Shown here piece after piece: positions 35,085 to 46,300 of a DNA stretch of 64,000 nt. Within the stretch, counting starts at the first letter, position 1, and every line of letters begins with the position of its first letter. Source of the DNA: Epiperipatus broadwayi. Its lineage: Eukaryota; Onychophora; Udeonychophora; Euonychophora; Peripatidae. Where the stretch lies: NCBI GenBank assembly GCA_028023455.1, contig JAQFVV010000186.1:1576700-1640699 (forward strand), in the 5' to 3' direction. The position numbers and the translations under genes were made by a program. The notes beneath the pieces were generated by a model that worked only from the letters and a program-made list of their open reading frames with translations, ran no database searches and was not told the DNA's origin.

Positions 35085-35600
35085 AAGATTATCAACTTAA
35101 GAATGTAAACCAATTTAAATACGTTGGCAGATTTGCTAGTAGATAGATGAACTGAAATGTTGAGGTATAACACAGATTCCATAGTACTACTATGGCCTTT
35201 AGCAAGTTAAAAGTGTATTTCATCACAGAGAAATAACTATATGCAATTAAGTTATCTGTATATAGAACTGTTACATAATTAATTTATTGTATGGATATGA
35301 AACCTGGTACCCCATTGGCACAATATAAAGACACTAAGAAAAATTTTATGACAGAATCACAAAATCAATCGATATGTTCTTCAGCTTGCATTACCTTCAT
35401 TGGATTGACCATGCAAATCTAACGAATAATGTAAGATTTCCAAAAAGGGTGTTTTATGGTGAACTTGAGCATAGGAGAGATAGACTCCATCTACAATGCA
35501 AGAGTTATCTCAAGATATTCTATAGAAGTGCAATGTCAGTTGTTTCCACTGAGAAGGTGTGGCAGAGAGTAGAATATATTTGAAAGCTACAATTAGATAT
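35085..35600 (+). pseudogene. C-terminal region of a second LINE lineage, decayed
   Basis: Frames give VNQFKYVGRFASR (near 35105), MAFSKLKVYF (near 35190), a SVYRTV piece and, in the 69-codon frame from 35374, LHWIDHANL followed by RFPKRVFYGEL. The order F-K-Y-L-G, A-F-x-K-L, H-W-x-G-H, R-x-P-K-x-V-L-Y-G-E-L is that of the C-terminal region after the RT in many invertebrate LINEs. Stops and frame changes show it is dead. It differs from the RTE copy at 40.9 kb. Confidence 0.68.
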
Positions 35601-36025
35601 GATATTGAAATATTTCAGGGAAAAAGGTATTGAAAAAATTAAAAAAACTGCATATTATCAAATAAATCTAAAAATGTACCAACATATTTTATATATGGAC
35701 TTATTTGCATTTTACAGATTGGATTATATAGTCATTGCAAAATTCACTTCTAAAGTAGTTATTTTCTTTCCTTGGAGTTGGAATGGCCATACTAATTTGT
35801 GAGTGAATGCTATATATGTCTACTCACACACATATAATGCTACATGCACATGTTTTGTTTTTCAGTAAAAATTTCAGAGTTTAGCTATAATGACAAAATG
35901 AAAATATGAATATTATAATGAAAGTTGCTTTATATATCATTTTCATCATAGAAATCTAAAAATTCCTCATAATTTTTATTTATTTAACTTTACACTCTTT
36001 TCATATCCCAATAAAATTCTCAATA
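35601..36025. other. AT-rich stretch without a gene
   Basis: A 67-codon frame here has no recognisable features. Confidence 0.5.
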
Positions 36026-36891
36026 AACTTGAGTTGAGTCAAGCCATTATGAAAAGTCATTTTTAAACCAAATATATATGTTAGTTAATTAATTTTGCAC
36101 TATGATTCTGGTGAGAAGTCACTGAAAGTTAACTCAGTACGTTAAATTAGAATACATGTATATTATATAAACTACAAAACCATAAAACAATACAATACTA
36201 GATAAAAATCCAAATTTTACCAAAATTCTTACATGACCATGGTTTCATCTACTAAACAAATAGACCTTCTCAAGTGAAAATCAAAATAAAAAAAACAACA
36301 AATATATACAGAACAAACAAACCTTCCCATAATTCATTTCAAAAACCAACTTCCTTTTATATCAAAAGATATCTTCCTAAGATTAATAGCATCAGATCCA
36401 AGAAGGTTTATCATTAAAGTTTCTTTTATTTTTATTTTTAATTCCTTCTTTTCATAAAAAATAACTGTTGCATTGTTAAATAATATTTTATGAATTATTA
36501 TTTTAAGAATGAATTAAAAAGAAGAGTAAAAGAAACATTAATGATAAAATTTCTTGAATCTGAGGCTATCAATCTTATGAAGACATCATTTGATATAAAG
36601 GAAAGTTGTTTTTTGAAATGAATTATGGGAAGGTGTGTTTGTTTTGTGTATATATATATATATATGTTGTTTCTTTAGTTTGATGTTAACTTGAGAAGGT
36701 CTATTTGTAGTAGATGAAGGATGAAGCCATGGTCATGTAAAGATTTTGGAAAAATTTGGATTTTTATCTAGTATTGTATTGTTTTATGATTCTATATTTT
36801 AATTATTACTAATATAGTGTTAGGTGGTTTTAAATATATGTATATTTGGTTTAAAAATATCTTTTTATAGTGGTTTGACTCAGTTCAAGTT
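36026..36891. repeat. Large imperfect palindrome (foldback), about 865 bp
   Basis: Arms match from AACTTGAGTTGAGTCAA (36026) with TTTGACTCAGTTCAAGTT (36873), through TTTTAAACCAAATATATAT with ATATATTTGGTTTAAAA, GACCATGGTTTCATCTACTA with TAGTAGATGAAGGATGAAGC, to ACCTTCCCATAATTCATTTC with GAAATGAATTATGGGAAGGT. The axis lies near 36480, and the left arm holds about 60 bp of extra sequence. No coding content. Confidence 0.85.
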
Positions 36892-37683
36892 GTTGGTGTA
36901 TCATTTTTATTTGTATCATCACTATTTTCTATCCCTGGCTCATCACTACTTTCTTCATAAATTGCCTTATCTTCTAACTCATCTATTGGCATTAGAAATT
37001 CCAGTCTCCTTGAAAGATTTTATAATGATTTATTTCTTGAGACAGTATTTCTTCCCGCACTCACTACCTTAAGTAATGCAGAACTTTTTTTCTATTGTGT
37101 TATGACTTTCTGATCTAACTACTTCAATTGCAATTTTCTACACATATATTATGTAGTATCTCTTTTTATCCACGCTAACATTTAAAAAATGGCTTTTGAT
37201 ATATGAGGGAAGATGCTTCTTTGAGATGAAATTATAATTCTTTAAATGAGATTTTTATTTCACAAAAAGAAGACAATAGATAACTTAGAGAAATAGAATT
37301 TAATTTACAAATGAAATTTTTTTTGCACATTCTAATTTTTTGATTGTATTATCTTGCATTAATATAATAAAGATTATTAATCAAAAACAAGAGTTTACAT
37401 GATAAAAAAATTATATAATATTTTAGTCTAAAAAGATCTATTTATCAATTATACTTGTGGAAAGAAATTAATCTTTATATATACACTATTAGATTAAATT
37501 AACATGCACTCCCTGACCAAATAAATGTTTTAAAAGCATAAGTGTAATATTTATGCTTAATGCCTATTTTTATATAAACTAACCATTATTGACCATGCTT
37601 AAATCTTGGTCTTGAATTTATTATAAGACTGATATTTCAATTGTCAAATTATTTCTACAAATTTAATTTATATCATGATCACT
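36892..37683. other. AT-rich stretch without a gene
   Basis: Nothing recognisable. Confidence 0.5.
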
Positions 37684-39490
37684 ATCAACCAATATCAGTC
37701 TACTGTAGGATGAAAGTCTCTTCAATCTACTCTCACATCACCTCTGCACATTTTCTTATTTCATCTATCTATCTCACATATGGTCTGCTTCTGGACCTTT
37801 TACAATCCCTTGGAATCCAGTTTACGATTTCAATTATATATCTATTATCATATTTTCTAGCAAAATGTCCAGCCCAACTCCACTTCAGTTTTTTAATTCT
37901 TTCAATGATATCAGTAACATCTGCTTGTTCTCTTACTCATATATTGCATTTTTGATCTTTTCTTATTACTCCTAACATGCATCTCTCCATACTTCTTTGA
38001 GTGGTTTGAAATCTCTTTATTGCTCTTCTATTAAGTATCTAAGTCTCAGATCCATAAGTAAGAACTGGTAAATCACTTTTATTAAAAACCTTCATTTTCA
38101 AATTCATAGACATAGTTTCTTTTAATATTTATTTCTACCAAAAGCACTCCAACCAAGTTTAATACTATGTTTAATTTCATCCATTATGTTTCCATCTGTA
38201 TTAATAATCTGACCAAGGTATTTGTAACTGTTAACTTCTTCTAACTCATCACAATCAATCTTTATTTTCATATTTTGAGAAAATCCATAAAACATTACTT
38301 TAGTCTTTTTAACATTCATCTTTAGTCCTACTTTCCTACTTTCATCTGACAACTTCTGAAATATTTCCTACAGCTCTAAAACATTATTTGCAAAAACAAC
38401 TGTATCATCAGCAAATTGTAAATGATTTTTATAATCTCAATTTACTTTTACTTCTTTAGATTCCCATTTTAATCCATAAAATATTTCTTGCAGCATTTCT
38501 GTAAAAAGTTTTGGAGATATGGTGTCACTCTATCTTACACCTTTCTCAATATTAACCTTCCTAGTATCATTATGCAATCTAATTATTGCTGTTGCATTTT
38601 TATAAATATTCTTCAGAATATGGCAATATTCTGGGACTATATCTTGATAATCCAATGCTTTAATCACTTAAGAAATGCTTATAGAATCAAATTCTTTTTC
38701 ATAATATACAAATCCAAAGCATAATGGCAACTCATCTTCTTTGGTCCTGCTTATAATTTCTCTCAATACTTGGATATGATCTATTGTACTAAAACCATTT
38801 TTAAATCCAGCTTGTTATTTTGGTTGATTGAAATCCAATGTTCTCTGTAGACAAGTTGTAATTATTTAGTAAAAATTTTGTATAAATCTGATAAAAGGCT
38901 GATATAACTGTAATTTCTAATATCTTCTTTATCCCCTTTATTATTAATACTGCATTTTTCCAATCATCTGGTACATCTTTATCATTTAAACATTTTGTAT
39001 ATAACTTTGCCAATTTTTTTTTCTATTTCTTCACCTGCTTCTTTTAATACATCGATTATAATTCCATCATTACCTGAAGTTTCTCTCTTCTTCATAAATT
39101 TAATTGCATGTCTCATTTCTTCATTTAAAATTCTGGGCAATTCAGAAAATACAATAGTTATAAAAGGCACTTGTTCTTTATTATTATATAATTCTTGATA
39201 AAACTCTTCTACACATTTTGTCACCTCTGTTTTTAGTGGTAGTTCCATATTTTTTTCTTATTACTGATATAAGTTTCCTACCAATAGCAAAATGTTGTTG
39301 TACATTCTTGAGACTTTTCTTTTCTTCAGTTTTCCTTACTAATTCACAATTATACTTTCTTATGTCATTATCAACTCATTTTACAAAATTTTAATGTAAC
39401 ATTTTTATATATCTTCATTGCCCTTCTTTTCTTTATAAATTCTATAGTCTCAGTAGATATTTTTTGGTCAATTGTTACTTTTTTTTACCA
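37684..39490 (-). pseudogene. 5'-truncated RTE-like LINE copy
   Basis: The minus strand is collinear with about 41935-43800 of the main RTE element, from the linker before the RT to the 3' end. The endonuclease is missing. RT landmarks remain: SNDGIII-type fingers at about 39085, the remains of the FVDYEKAFDS region near 38700, and YKYLGQIIN near 38215. Frameshifts and stops occur throughout, for example in the FADD region near 38400. The opposite orientation to the main copy only 1.4 kb away makes an inverted pair. Confidence 0.9.
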
Positions 39491-39519
39491 TATCACAGGG
39501 AAAGTTTGCTTGTGTATTA

Positions 39520-40195
39520 TTTGTTACTTAATAATTCAACAAATATTGCACCAATCTTGATGAATCTTGCACACTTTTCTTCTCTTTTTTTTTGTAAAAT
39601 TATGTAGGCTATGAATTTTTGCATTATGGTATTTAATTGTTTTAAAAATTCTGATAATTTTCTACTAACACAAGCAAAGCTATTGTTACAGAATTTGAAA
39701 GTTTGTACTAGTAGTGACCTCTAGGGAATTTTTAATCATTTAAAGATAATATTTTCTGCTATTTTTTAAAGTAATTTAGAAAAACTGCATCTGAGGGTTG
39801 ATTGTCAGCATGTTACATACAAATGAGTGTCAGCAATAGGGGTTATAATACAATTCAAATATTTCAATAAGGATTAAAGAATTTGCAGTGAAACCAGGAT
39901 AAAAACTAGAGCTCTAAAAAATAATTCAGCAATATTTAAACAGCTCTATTATGCATAAGTTATCAGTAATCTTTTATCTATTTCTTTAGTCTTATATATA
40001 TATATATATTAAAAATGTGTTTGTTCACTAACAAATATTGCATCAATCTTGATGAATCTTGCACCATTTTCTTTCTTTTTTTTTTTGGACAATAGACTAT
40101 AGATTTTTGCTTTATGGTATTTAATTGTTTTAAAAATGGTTAGTAATTTGCAATTTTTAACATTATTATACTAATGTGAGCAAAATTGCAAACAC
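39520..40195. repeat. Direct repeat pair, about 175 bp each, about 490 bp apart
   Basis: 39535-39700 and 40018-40190 share AACAAATATTGCAYCAATCT, GATGAATCTTGCAC and TTATGGTATTTAATTGTTTT in order, with moderate divergence. Between them lies unrelated AT-rich DNA. They could be the two ends of a small LTR-like element or a dimeric unit. No hammerhead core was found. Confidence 0.7.
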
Positions 40196-40850
40196 AACTA
40201 GTTAATAATTGTCACTAACATTTATATAATATAATATCTGTCAAAAATAAGTGCTTCAGTTAATATTGCATTTAGAAATCAAATTGCTATAGTATGCTAT
40301 AGATAAATATGAATCCAAGATAATGAAGTTGTGTGGGCAAAAATCTGGACCAACTGATTGATAATAGTTGGCCATTCCAAAGATGCATCTTGGGGATTCG
40401 TTTATTTTATATATACCTTTAACTATATATTTTAAAGTTCTTTAGACTTTGTAAGTTTTATTATATAATAATTTAGAAAGTAATTAATTAATGACATGAC
40501 TTTGATACTGGGGGGGGGGGGACGATAATTGTATGCTGGTGTGTATGTAAAAAATATTTCTTTCGAAATATGTATATATTTTTAAAATCAAGAGCCACTT
40601 TCAATGTAGCCTGACGGTATTTATTGGTTTAAATTTACAATTCATATCAAATTACGATTTTTTTCAAAATTTAAAAATATTCATAAAATCACATTATAAT
40701 TCATTGAAAAATTAAACTTATTTTAAAATAGATCAGATTTTAATTTATATTAGCTCTTTTTAAGGATGAACACTTCGTATGTAAGTATTTGTGTGTGTGT
40801 GTTAATATAAAACTTTGATTTATTTCTTTATTTTTTAGAGTAAAATATAC
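40196..40850. other. AT-rich stretch upstream of the RTE element
   Basis: It contains a 12-base G run at about 40510-40521 and a (TG)n run near 40790. No gene. Confidence 0.55.
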
Positions 40851-40854
40851 AATT

Positions 40855-43611
40855 ATGACAGACAAAAATAAAGCATGGCCCTTATTCCCAGGAGGCTGTA
40901 AAGTCACCAACCAAGGCAGCGGTTGGTGGCCGAAGGTGGAGGGTGCTAAGAATCCCCTGATTGTGGACCCAGGCTGCTATTTGATGACGACTTTTTATTT
41001 AGGTACTTACAACTGCAGATCACTTTCAAGTGAAGGAAGATTGCAAGAATTAGAAGAAGAACTCTCTTATATTAAATGGGACATTATTGGACTTTGTGAA
41101 GTTAGAAGAAAAGGTGAAGAGACAATTGATTTAAAAAGTGGACATATACTCTATTATAAAGGCACAAATACTGGAAATACAAGTGGAGTAGGATTCATTA
41201 TAAATAAAAAGTGGAAGAACAATATTGTGGAGATTGATGGTGTATCGGACAGAGTGGCAAGATTAGTTATACAACTTAATAGCAGATACCAAATGCAGAT
41301 AATTCAGGTTTATGCCCCAACAAGTTCTCATAGTGATGAAGTAGTAGAAGATTTTTATATGGATGTACAAAAGGCTTTTGATCAGAGTAAACACCATTTT
41401 AAAATTGTTATGGGAGACTTTAATGCTAGAATTGGTATAAAAATGAAAGATGAAAGTGCTGTGGGTAATTTTGGTTATGGTAATAGAAATGAGAGAGGAC
41501 ATAGACTTGTGGAGTTTGCAGAAAAAGAAAAACTTTATATTATGAAATCTTTTTTTGAGAAAAATGTTAAAAAAAAATGGATATGGAAGCATCCAAATGA
41601 AGGTACAGCAGAATTGGATTATATTTTGACTAACAGGAAATACATATTTCAAGATTGTAATGTTCTTAATAAATTTAACACAGGAAGTGATCATCGATTA
41701 GTAAGGTGTAAGATACATGTTAATGTAAAACTAGAGAGACAAAAATTATTAAGGAAAACAATATTTACAGTTGATATTCCTAATCTTCAGAAACATTCTA
41801 ATGAATTTAAATTAGAACTTACAAATCGGTTTCAAGTATTAGTAGATTTTGAACATGATTCAGATTTGAATGAAATTAATATGAAAATAACTGATACACT
41901 TTTGAAAACTGCAACAAAGATAGCTGGTAGAAAGAAACAGCAATTGACCAATAAAATTTCTACTGAGACTAGAGAATTTATGAAGAAAAGAAGGAATATG
42001 AAGACATACAAAAATGATGCATTAAAAAGAATTGAATATCTCAAATTTTGTAAAATGGTGCGGAAAAGAGTTGAAAATGATATAAGAAAGTATAACTGTG
42101 AACTAGCAAGGAAAGCTGTAGAAGAAAATAAAAGTCTTAAGAATGTAAAACAACATTTTGGTATTGGTAGGAAATTTATATCTGCAATAAGAAAAAAAGA
42201 TGGAATTATTACTAAAAGGAGAGATGACATCATGAAATTGGTAGAAGATTTTTATCAAGAATTATATAGTAATAAAGAACAAGTACCTCCTATATCTATT
42301 ACATCTTCCAAATTGCCCAGAATTTTAAATGAAGAAGTGAGACATGCAATTAAATGTATGAAGAAAGGAAAGGCTCCAGGTAATGATGGAATTATAATTG
42401 ATATATTAAAAGAAGCAGGTGAAGAAATAGAAAATTTTTTAGCAAAGTTATATACCAAATGTCTAAATGATAAAGATGTACCGGATGATTGGAAGAATGC
42501 AGTAATAATATTAATATTTAAAAAAGGTGATAAAGAAGATATTAGAAATTACAGACCTATCAGCCTTTTATCAGTTTTATATAAAATTTTTACCAAGATA
42601 ATTACTACTCGTCTACAGAGAACATTGGATTTCCACCAACCAAGAGAACAAGCCAGATTTAAAAGTGGTTTTAGTACAGTAGATCATATCCAGGTATTGA
42701 GAGAAGTTATAGAAAGGACAAATGAATATGAGTTGCCATTATGCTTAGGATTTGTAGATTATGAAAAGGCATTTGATTCTATAAACATTTCTTCAGTGAT
42801 TAAAGCATTAGATCATCAAGGTATAGATCCAGGATATTGTCATATTTTAAAAAATATTTATAAAAATGCAACAGCAACAATTAGATTACATAATGACACT
42901 GGGAAAGTCAACATTGAGAAAGGTGTAAGACAAGGTGACTCCATATCTCCAAAACTTTTTACAGCAGTGCTGCATGAAGTATTTTGTGGATTAAAATGGG
43001 AAACTAAAGGAGTGAAAGTAAATGGTGATTATTTAAGTCATTTAGATTTCGCAGATGATGTAGTTGTTTTTGCAAATAATGCTTCAGATCTGCAGGAAAT
43101 GTTGCAGGAATTATCAGATGAAAGTAGGAAAGTAGGACTAAAGATAAATGTTAAAAAGACTAAAGTAATGTTTAATCGATTTGCTCAAAATATGAAAATA
43201 AAGATTGATTATGATGAATTAGAAGAAGTTAACAGTTACAAATACCTTGGTCAGATTATTAATACAGATGGAAACATAATGGAGGAAATTAATCATAGAA
43301 TTAAACTTGGTTGGAGTGCTTTTGGTAGAAATAACTTGATACTAAAAGGAAATATGCCTATGTGTTTGAAAAGGAAGGTTTTTAACAAATGTGTTTTACC
43401 AGTTCTTACTTATGGATCTGAGACTTGGACACTTAATAGAAGAGCAATTCAGAGACTTCAGACCACTCAAAGAAGTATGGAGAGATGTATGTTGGGAGTA
43501 ACAAGAAGAGATCGTAAACGCAATGTATGGGTAAGAGAACAAACAGGTGTTACTGACCTCATTGAAAAAATTAAAAAGATTGAAGTGGAGTTGGGCTGGA
43601 CATATTGTTAG
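40855..43611 (+). CDS. RTE-like endonuclease-reverse transcriptase polyprotein, frameshifted near its C-terminus
   Basis: The 918-codon frame copies the element by target-primed reverse transcription. The endonuclease (residues about 48-295) shows TYNCRSL, CEVRR, YAPTS, MGDFNARIG, ELDYILTNR and the SDHRLV motif. The RT (about 520-800) shows NYRPISLL, FVDYEKAFDS, GVRQGDSISPKLF, the catalytic LDFADDVVVF, KKTKVMF and YKYLGQII. The likely true start is the Met at residue 44 (position 40984), since residues 1-43 read through a structured GC-rich leader. One extra A in the A-run at 43573-43577 shifts the frame and gives an early stop at 43611. The expected C-terminus (GHIVRRDDNRW onward) continues in the next frame to 43813. 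All visible catalytic residues are intact, so this copy died recently or carries a sequencing slip. Confidence 0.92.
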   Translation: MTDKNKAWPLFPGGCKVTNQGSGWWPKVEGAKNPLIVDPGCYLMTTFYLGTYNCRSLSSEGRLQELEEELSYIKWDIIGLCEVRRKGEETIDLKSGHILYYKGTNTGNTSGVGFIINKKWKNNIVEIDGVSDRVARLVIQLNSRYQMQIIQVYAPTSSHSDEVVEDFYMDVQKAFDQSKHHFKIVMGDFNARIGIKMKDESAVGNFGYGNRNERGHRLVEFAEKEKLYIMKSFFEKNVKKKWIWKHPNEGTAELDYILTNRKYIFQDCNVLNKFNTGSDHRLVRCKIHVNVKLERQKLLRKTIFTVDIPNLQKHSNEFKLELTNRFQVLVDFEHDSDLNEINMKITDTLLKTATKIAGRKKQQLTNKISTETREFMKKRRNMKTYKNDALKRIEYLKFCKMVRKRVENDIRKYNCELARKAVEENKSLKNVKQHFGIGRKFISAIRKKDGIITKRRDDIMKLVEDFYQELYSNKEQVPPISITSSKLPRILNEEVRHAIKCMKKGKAPGNDGIIIDILKEAGEEIENFLAKLYTKCLNDKDVPDDWKNAVIILIFKKGDKEDIRNYRPISLLSVLYKIFTKIITTRLQRTLDFHQPREQARFKSGFSTVDHIQVLREVIERTNEYELPLCLGFVDYEKAFDSINISSVIKALDHQGIDPGYCHILKNIYKNATATIRLHNDTGKVNIEKGVRQGDSISPKLFTAVLHEVFCGLKWETKGVKVNGDYLSHLDFADDVVVFANNASDLQEMLQELSDESRKVGLKINVKKTKVMFNRFAQNMKIKIDYDELEEVNSYKYLGQIINTDGNIMEEINHRIKLGWSAFGRNNLILKGNMPMCLKRKVFNKCVLPVLTYGSETWTLNRRAIQRLQTTQRSMERCMLGVTRRDRKRNVWVREQTGVTDLIEKIKKIEVELGWTYC

Positions 43612-43813
43612 AAGAGATGATAATAGATGGACAATTGAAATTTTAAACTGGATTCCAAGAGATTGTAAAAGACCCAGAAAGAGACCACATGTGAGATGGA
43701 TGGATGAAATAAGAAAGTGTGCAGGGGTGATGTGGAGAAGAGAAGCTAAAGATCGGAGAAGATGGATTAAACTTGGAGAGACCTTCATCCTGCAGTGGAT
43801 TGATAATGGTTGA
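43547..43813 (+). pseudogene. Displaced C-terminal end of the RTE protein (frame +1)
   Basis: This 88-codon frame continues the protein after the homopolymer insertion. It contains WSWAGHIVRRDDNRW and RPRKRPHVRWMDEIRK, the conserved C-terminal region of RTE-like proteins. It is not a separate gene. Confidence 0.9.
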
Positions 43814-43929
43814 TAATGATGATGATGACTAACAATTTTATATAAGAGAACATTAATTGAAGAATATGGTATTTATTTTTTCTTTAAATAATGACTGAGT
43901 AAATGTCAATTCTTTTTTTTTTACCTATG

Positions 43930-44015
43930 TCAAATGCATTGACCTGAAAGCGGACTCGGGCCAGCTGCTTGAAAGGTAGCTATGCTAACCACTAGGCCAC
44001 CAACGCTTTATTATT
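43930..44015 (-). mobile_element. tRNA-related SINE, second type
   Basis: On the minus strand the head GCGTTGGTGGCCTAGTGGTT fits a tRNA A-box better than family S. It is followed by GCTACCTTTCAAGCAGC and a B-box decayed to CCCGAGTCCGC, then TTTGACATAGG. I see no clear target-site duplication. It may be a subfamily ancestor or a relative of family S. Confidence 0.7.
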
Positions 44016-44249
44016 AAAGCTTCCACTGCTTAAAAGCAAAGTCATATGGAATTATTAAATTTATCTGAGTACTTATCATTATTTTTGTTTCTTTCATTAA
44101 TCTTCCCAAGCATTAACCAATAAATTAGATGATACAATTATATGATAAAATAGGACGGTTTCAACCCGACCATTTGTCTCTGAAATAAAATTCCAAGGCC
44201 AAAGAAATCATTATATTTATTTTGATTGTTTTTGTTGCCGTTCTAGAAA

Positions 44250-46300
44250 TTTTTAAAAGTTCATCGCATCACACTTTAAAAGAATCAATATTTTGTTCTA
44301 AGTCCAGTATTTACATCCATGGATAGTCATATTTAAAGATCATTGCAATTCTCTTAATTTAGACTGCTATGAATTTTAATATCCTATTGTCGATGAGTTG
44401 CTTAATAAATAAAAGTTATAAATCACTTCTGGCTATCATTATTCATTTAGAAGTCATTTGCTCCTGTGGACATCATAATCAGTATCTTTATCATGATTAT
44501 GATAAACATATTTCATTATATTTGCGGTTTCATTTTCCAATAAAAATCTGACTTTTCTATATTTTCATTTATATGTATGAATGCCACCATCATATATAAG
44601 GTTGTTGACATTTCTTTCAGAAATATTTAATAGACATTAGTCAATGTCTAGTCTGAATTTCTTTACTTTACAATTTGTATGCAAATTGAATAAGTATGAT
44701 GCCAATTACATCAGTCTCTGAAACCTGTATCTTTTATTATGAATTCACTTTAATTGTAGCATGTGGTCTTATATAAAGATTTTTCATGAGAGTATTGGAT
44801 TTTTATTGAAAATGTTCAAGTAGTATAACATAGTCAACGGAATCAAATACTTTGTCGCAATAAAAATCAAACATCAGTTTAATTTGGTTATTATTATGTT
44901 TTTCTGCTATCAATTTACATGTTGTCTGCCAAGCTGTAAATTTTTTTAATAATAATTTGTAAATTTAGAAATTGTCTTTCAATATTAGACATTAATCTGT
45001 ACTTTATCTTTTAGAATAATTTTACTTTCATATGGTATAAGAGATTTAATGCAATAGATTCTGATTAAAATTTATTTTTTAGTATGGGAATAAAACTGAT
45101 TTTTTTCAATACCTAAATGATTAAGTACTTTTCCAAATTAATTGGCATTGTTTGGCTGCTACTTTTGGGATTCGTCTTTAGTGTTTTGTAAATTTTAGAT
45201 TCAATGACAAAAGCCATGTGGTTCTACATTTTGGCAAAGACCTTAAAGCTAATATGATTCCATTATCCATTATTTTTGATTTTTTTAAATAAGGTATTTT
45301 ACTAATGATATGTTTAATCTTACAGTGATATTGATTTTCTATTTATTCTGTCCATTTCTGTATGGTCTTATTACTTCTATGATAATCTTAATATTGGCAT
45401 TTTTCAGCTAGCACATTAATGATGATAGATAATTTTAATCCTATAAATACTTTAAAAATAGTTCATGTTTTTCAAGATTATTTCCTTTTTTTTTTATGTC
45501 TTTACTAATATTATTATAATATTGTTGTTTTGTTTTTTGGTCTTTTCTGTGTGCTCTTTAAAATATTTTATTTAATTCATTACAATATTAGTAACTTATA
45601 TTTTGGCTTTTATTTCCTCTTAGTATTTACTATTGTATCTTGCTAAATTGAATTACGATTTTTGTATTTTTATTTCCTATATGAAGTTTAACTTTTTTTT
45701 ATTTTCTCTAACAGTTCATCTGGTTTACTATTACTTTTATTTATTAATATTTCATATTGATTTTTGATATTATTTTTAAAAACAATGAATATATTTTCTG
45801 GTAAAATCTAAGATTTGGATGATTTTCTCGGTGTCATTTATGATTTCTTTCACAATTTGCTCCTGGATATTTTATTTAACTGAACTAAAGTTTTCAATCA
45901 TTGGTAAATGTAATGAATCGATTCCTATAAATTTTATCTGGTCATAATCATGCATGTAGTAATTGTTTTAGCTATTTAAAAACTTAATAGCAATAAAATG
46001 ATTGTTGATTTTACAAAATACCATTCATGATTTACCATTTCTGAATTCAATCACATTTCTTTTCTTTCTATTCCCAGTTTTAGTCTTACAGTCACTTAAA
46101 CTACAACTTTTGCCCAATTCTATCTGAAACTTATTCATTTGATTTCACTTGCTTGAATTTATAGCAAAAAATTTATAACAATGTTGAATGGGTGTTTTCG
46201 AAATCAAATTAATATGGATCATTCATTCACAAAATTATATCCAATGGCAATTCTGGACTACATTTCTGAAATTTATAAATTTCTTCTATGTTGTTTCTTC
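44250..46300 (-). pseudogene. Long-decayed LINE reverse transcriptase
   Basis: Minus-strand reading gives AWQTTCKLIAEKHNNNQI followed by KLMFDFYCDKVFDSVDYVIL (44940-44820), which is RT motif A (F-x-D-F-x-K-A-F-D-S-V in living copies), and then TLMKNLY near 44780. Upstream, weaker sense (KFIGIDSLHLPMIENF near 45920-45870) suggests the region between endonuclease and RT. Many stops and indels are present. The end points are approximate. Confidence 0.6.

Larger units (their letters stand above)
40855..43830 (+). mobile_element. Nearly full-length RTE-like non-LTR retrotransposon
   Basis: One long frame encodes an AP-like endonuclease followed by a reverse transcriptase. The element ends with GATTGATAATGGTTGATAAT and a short GATGATGATG tail, typical of RTE 3' ends. 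Three truncated relatives (7080-7590, 28500-28895, 37684-39490) define the family in this window. The 5' leader at 40860-40985 is distinctly GC-richer than the surroundings and contains a perfect hairpin CACCAACC/GGTTGGTG. Target-site duplications were not identified. Confidence 0.93.

Noticed and set aside
40336-40385. Possible family E hammerhead at GGACCAACTGATTGATAATAG
   Set aside because: The core reads CTGATTGA, no GAAA follows, and the flanks do not match family E. CCAAC/GTTGG pairing here is probably chance.
41263-42458. Minus-strand frames of 143, 133 and 67 codons
   Set aside because: They are antisense shadows of the RTE endonuclease-RT gene.
43396-43788. 130-codon minus-strand frame, repeated at 28630-28857 and (plus strand) 37641-37955
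   Set aside because: It recurs only because it is the antisense of the conserved RTE 3' end. The sense strand carries the real protein motifs.
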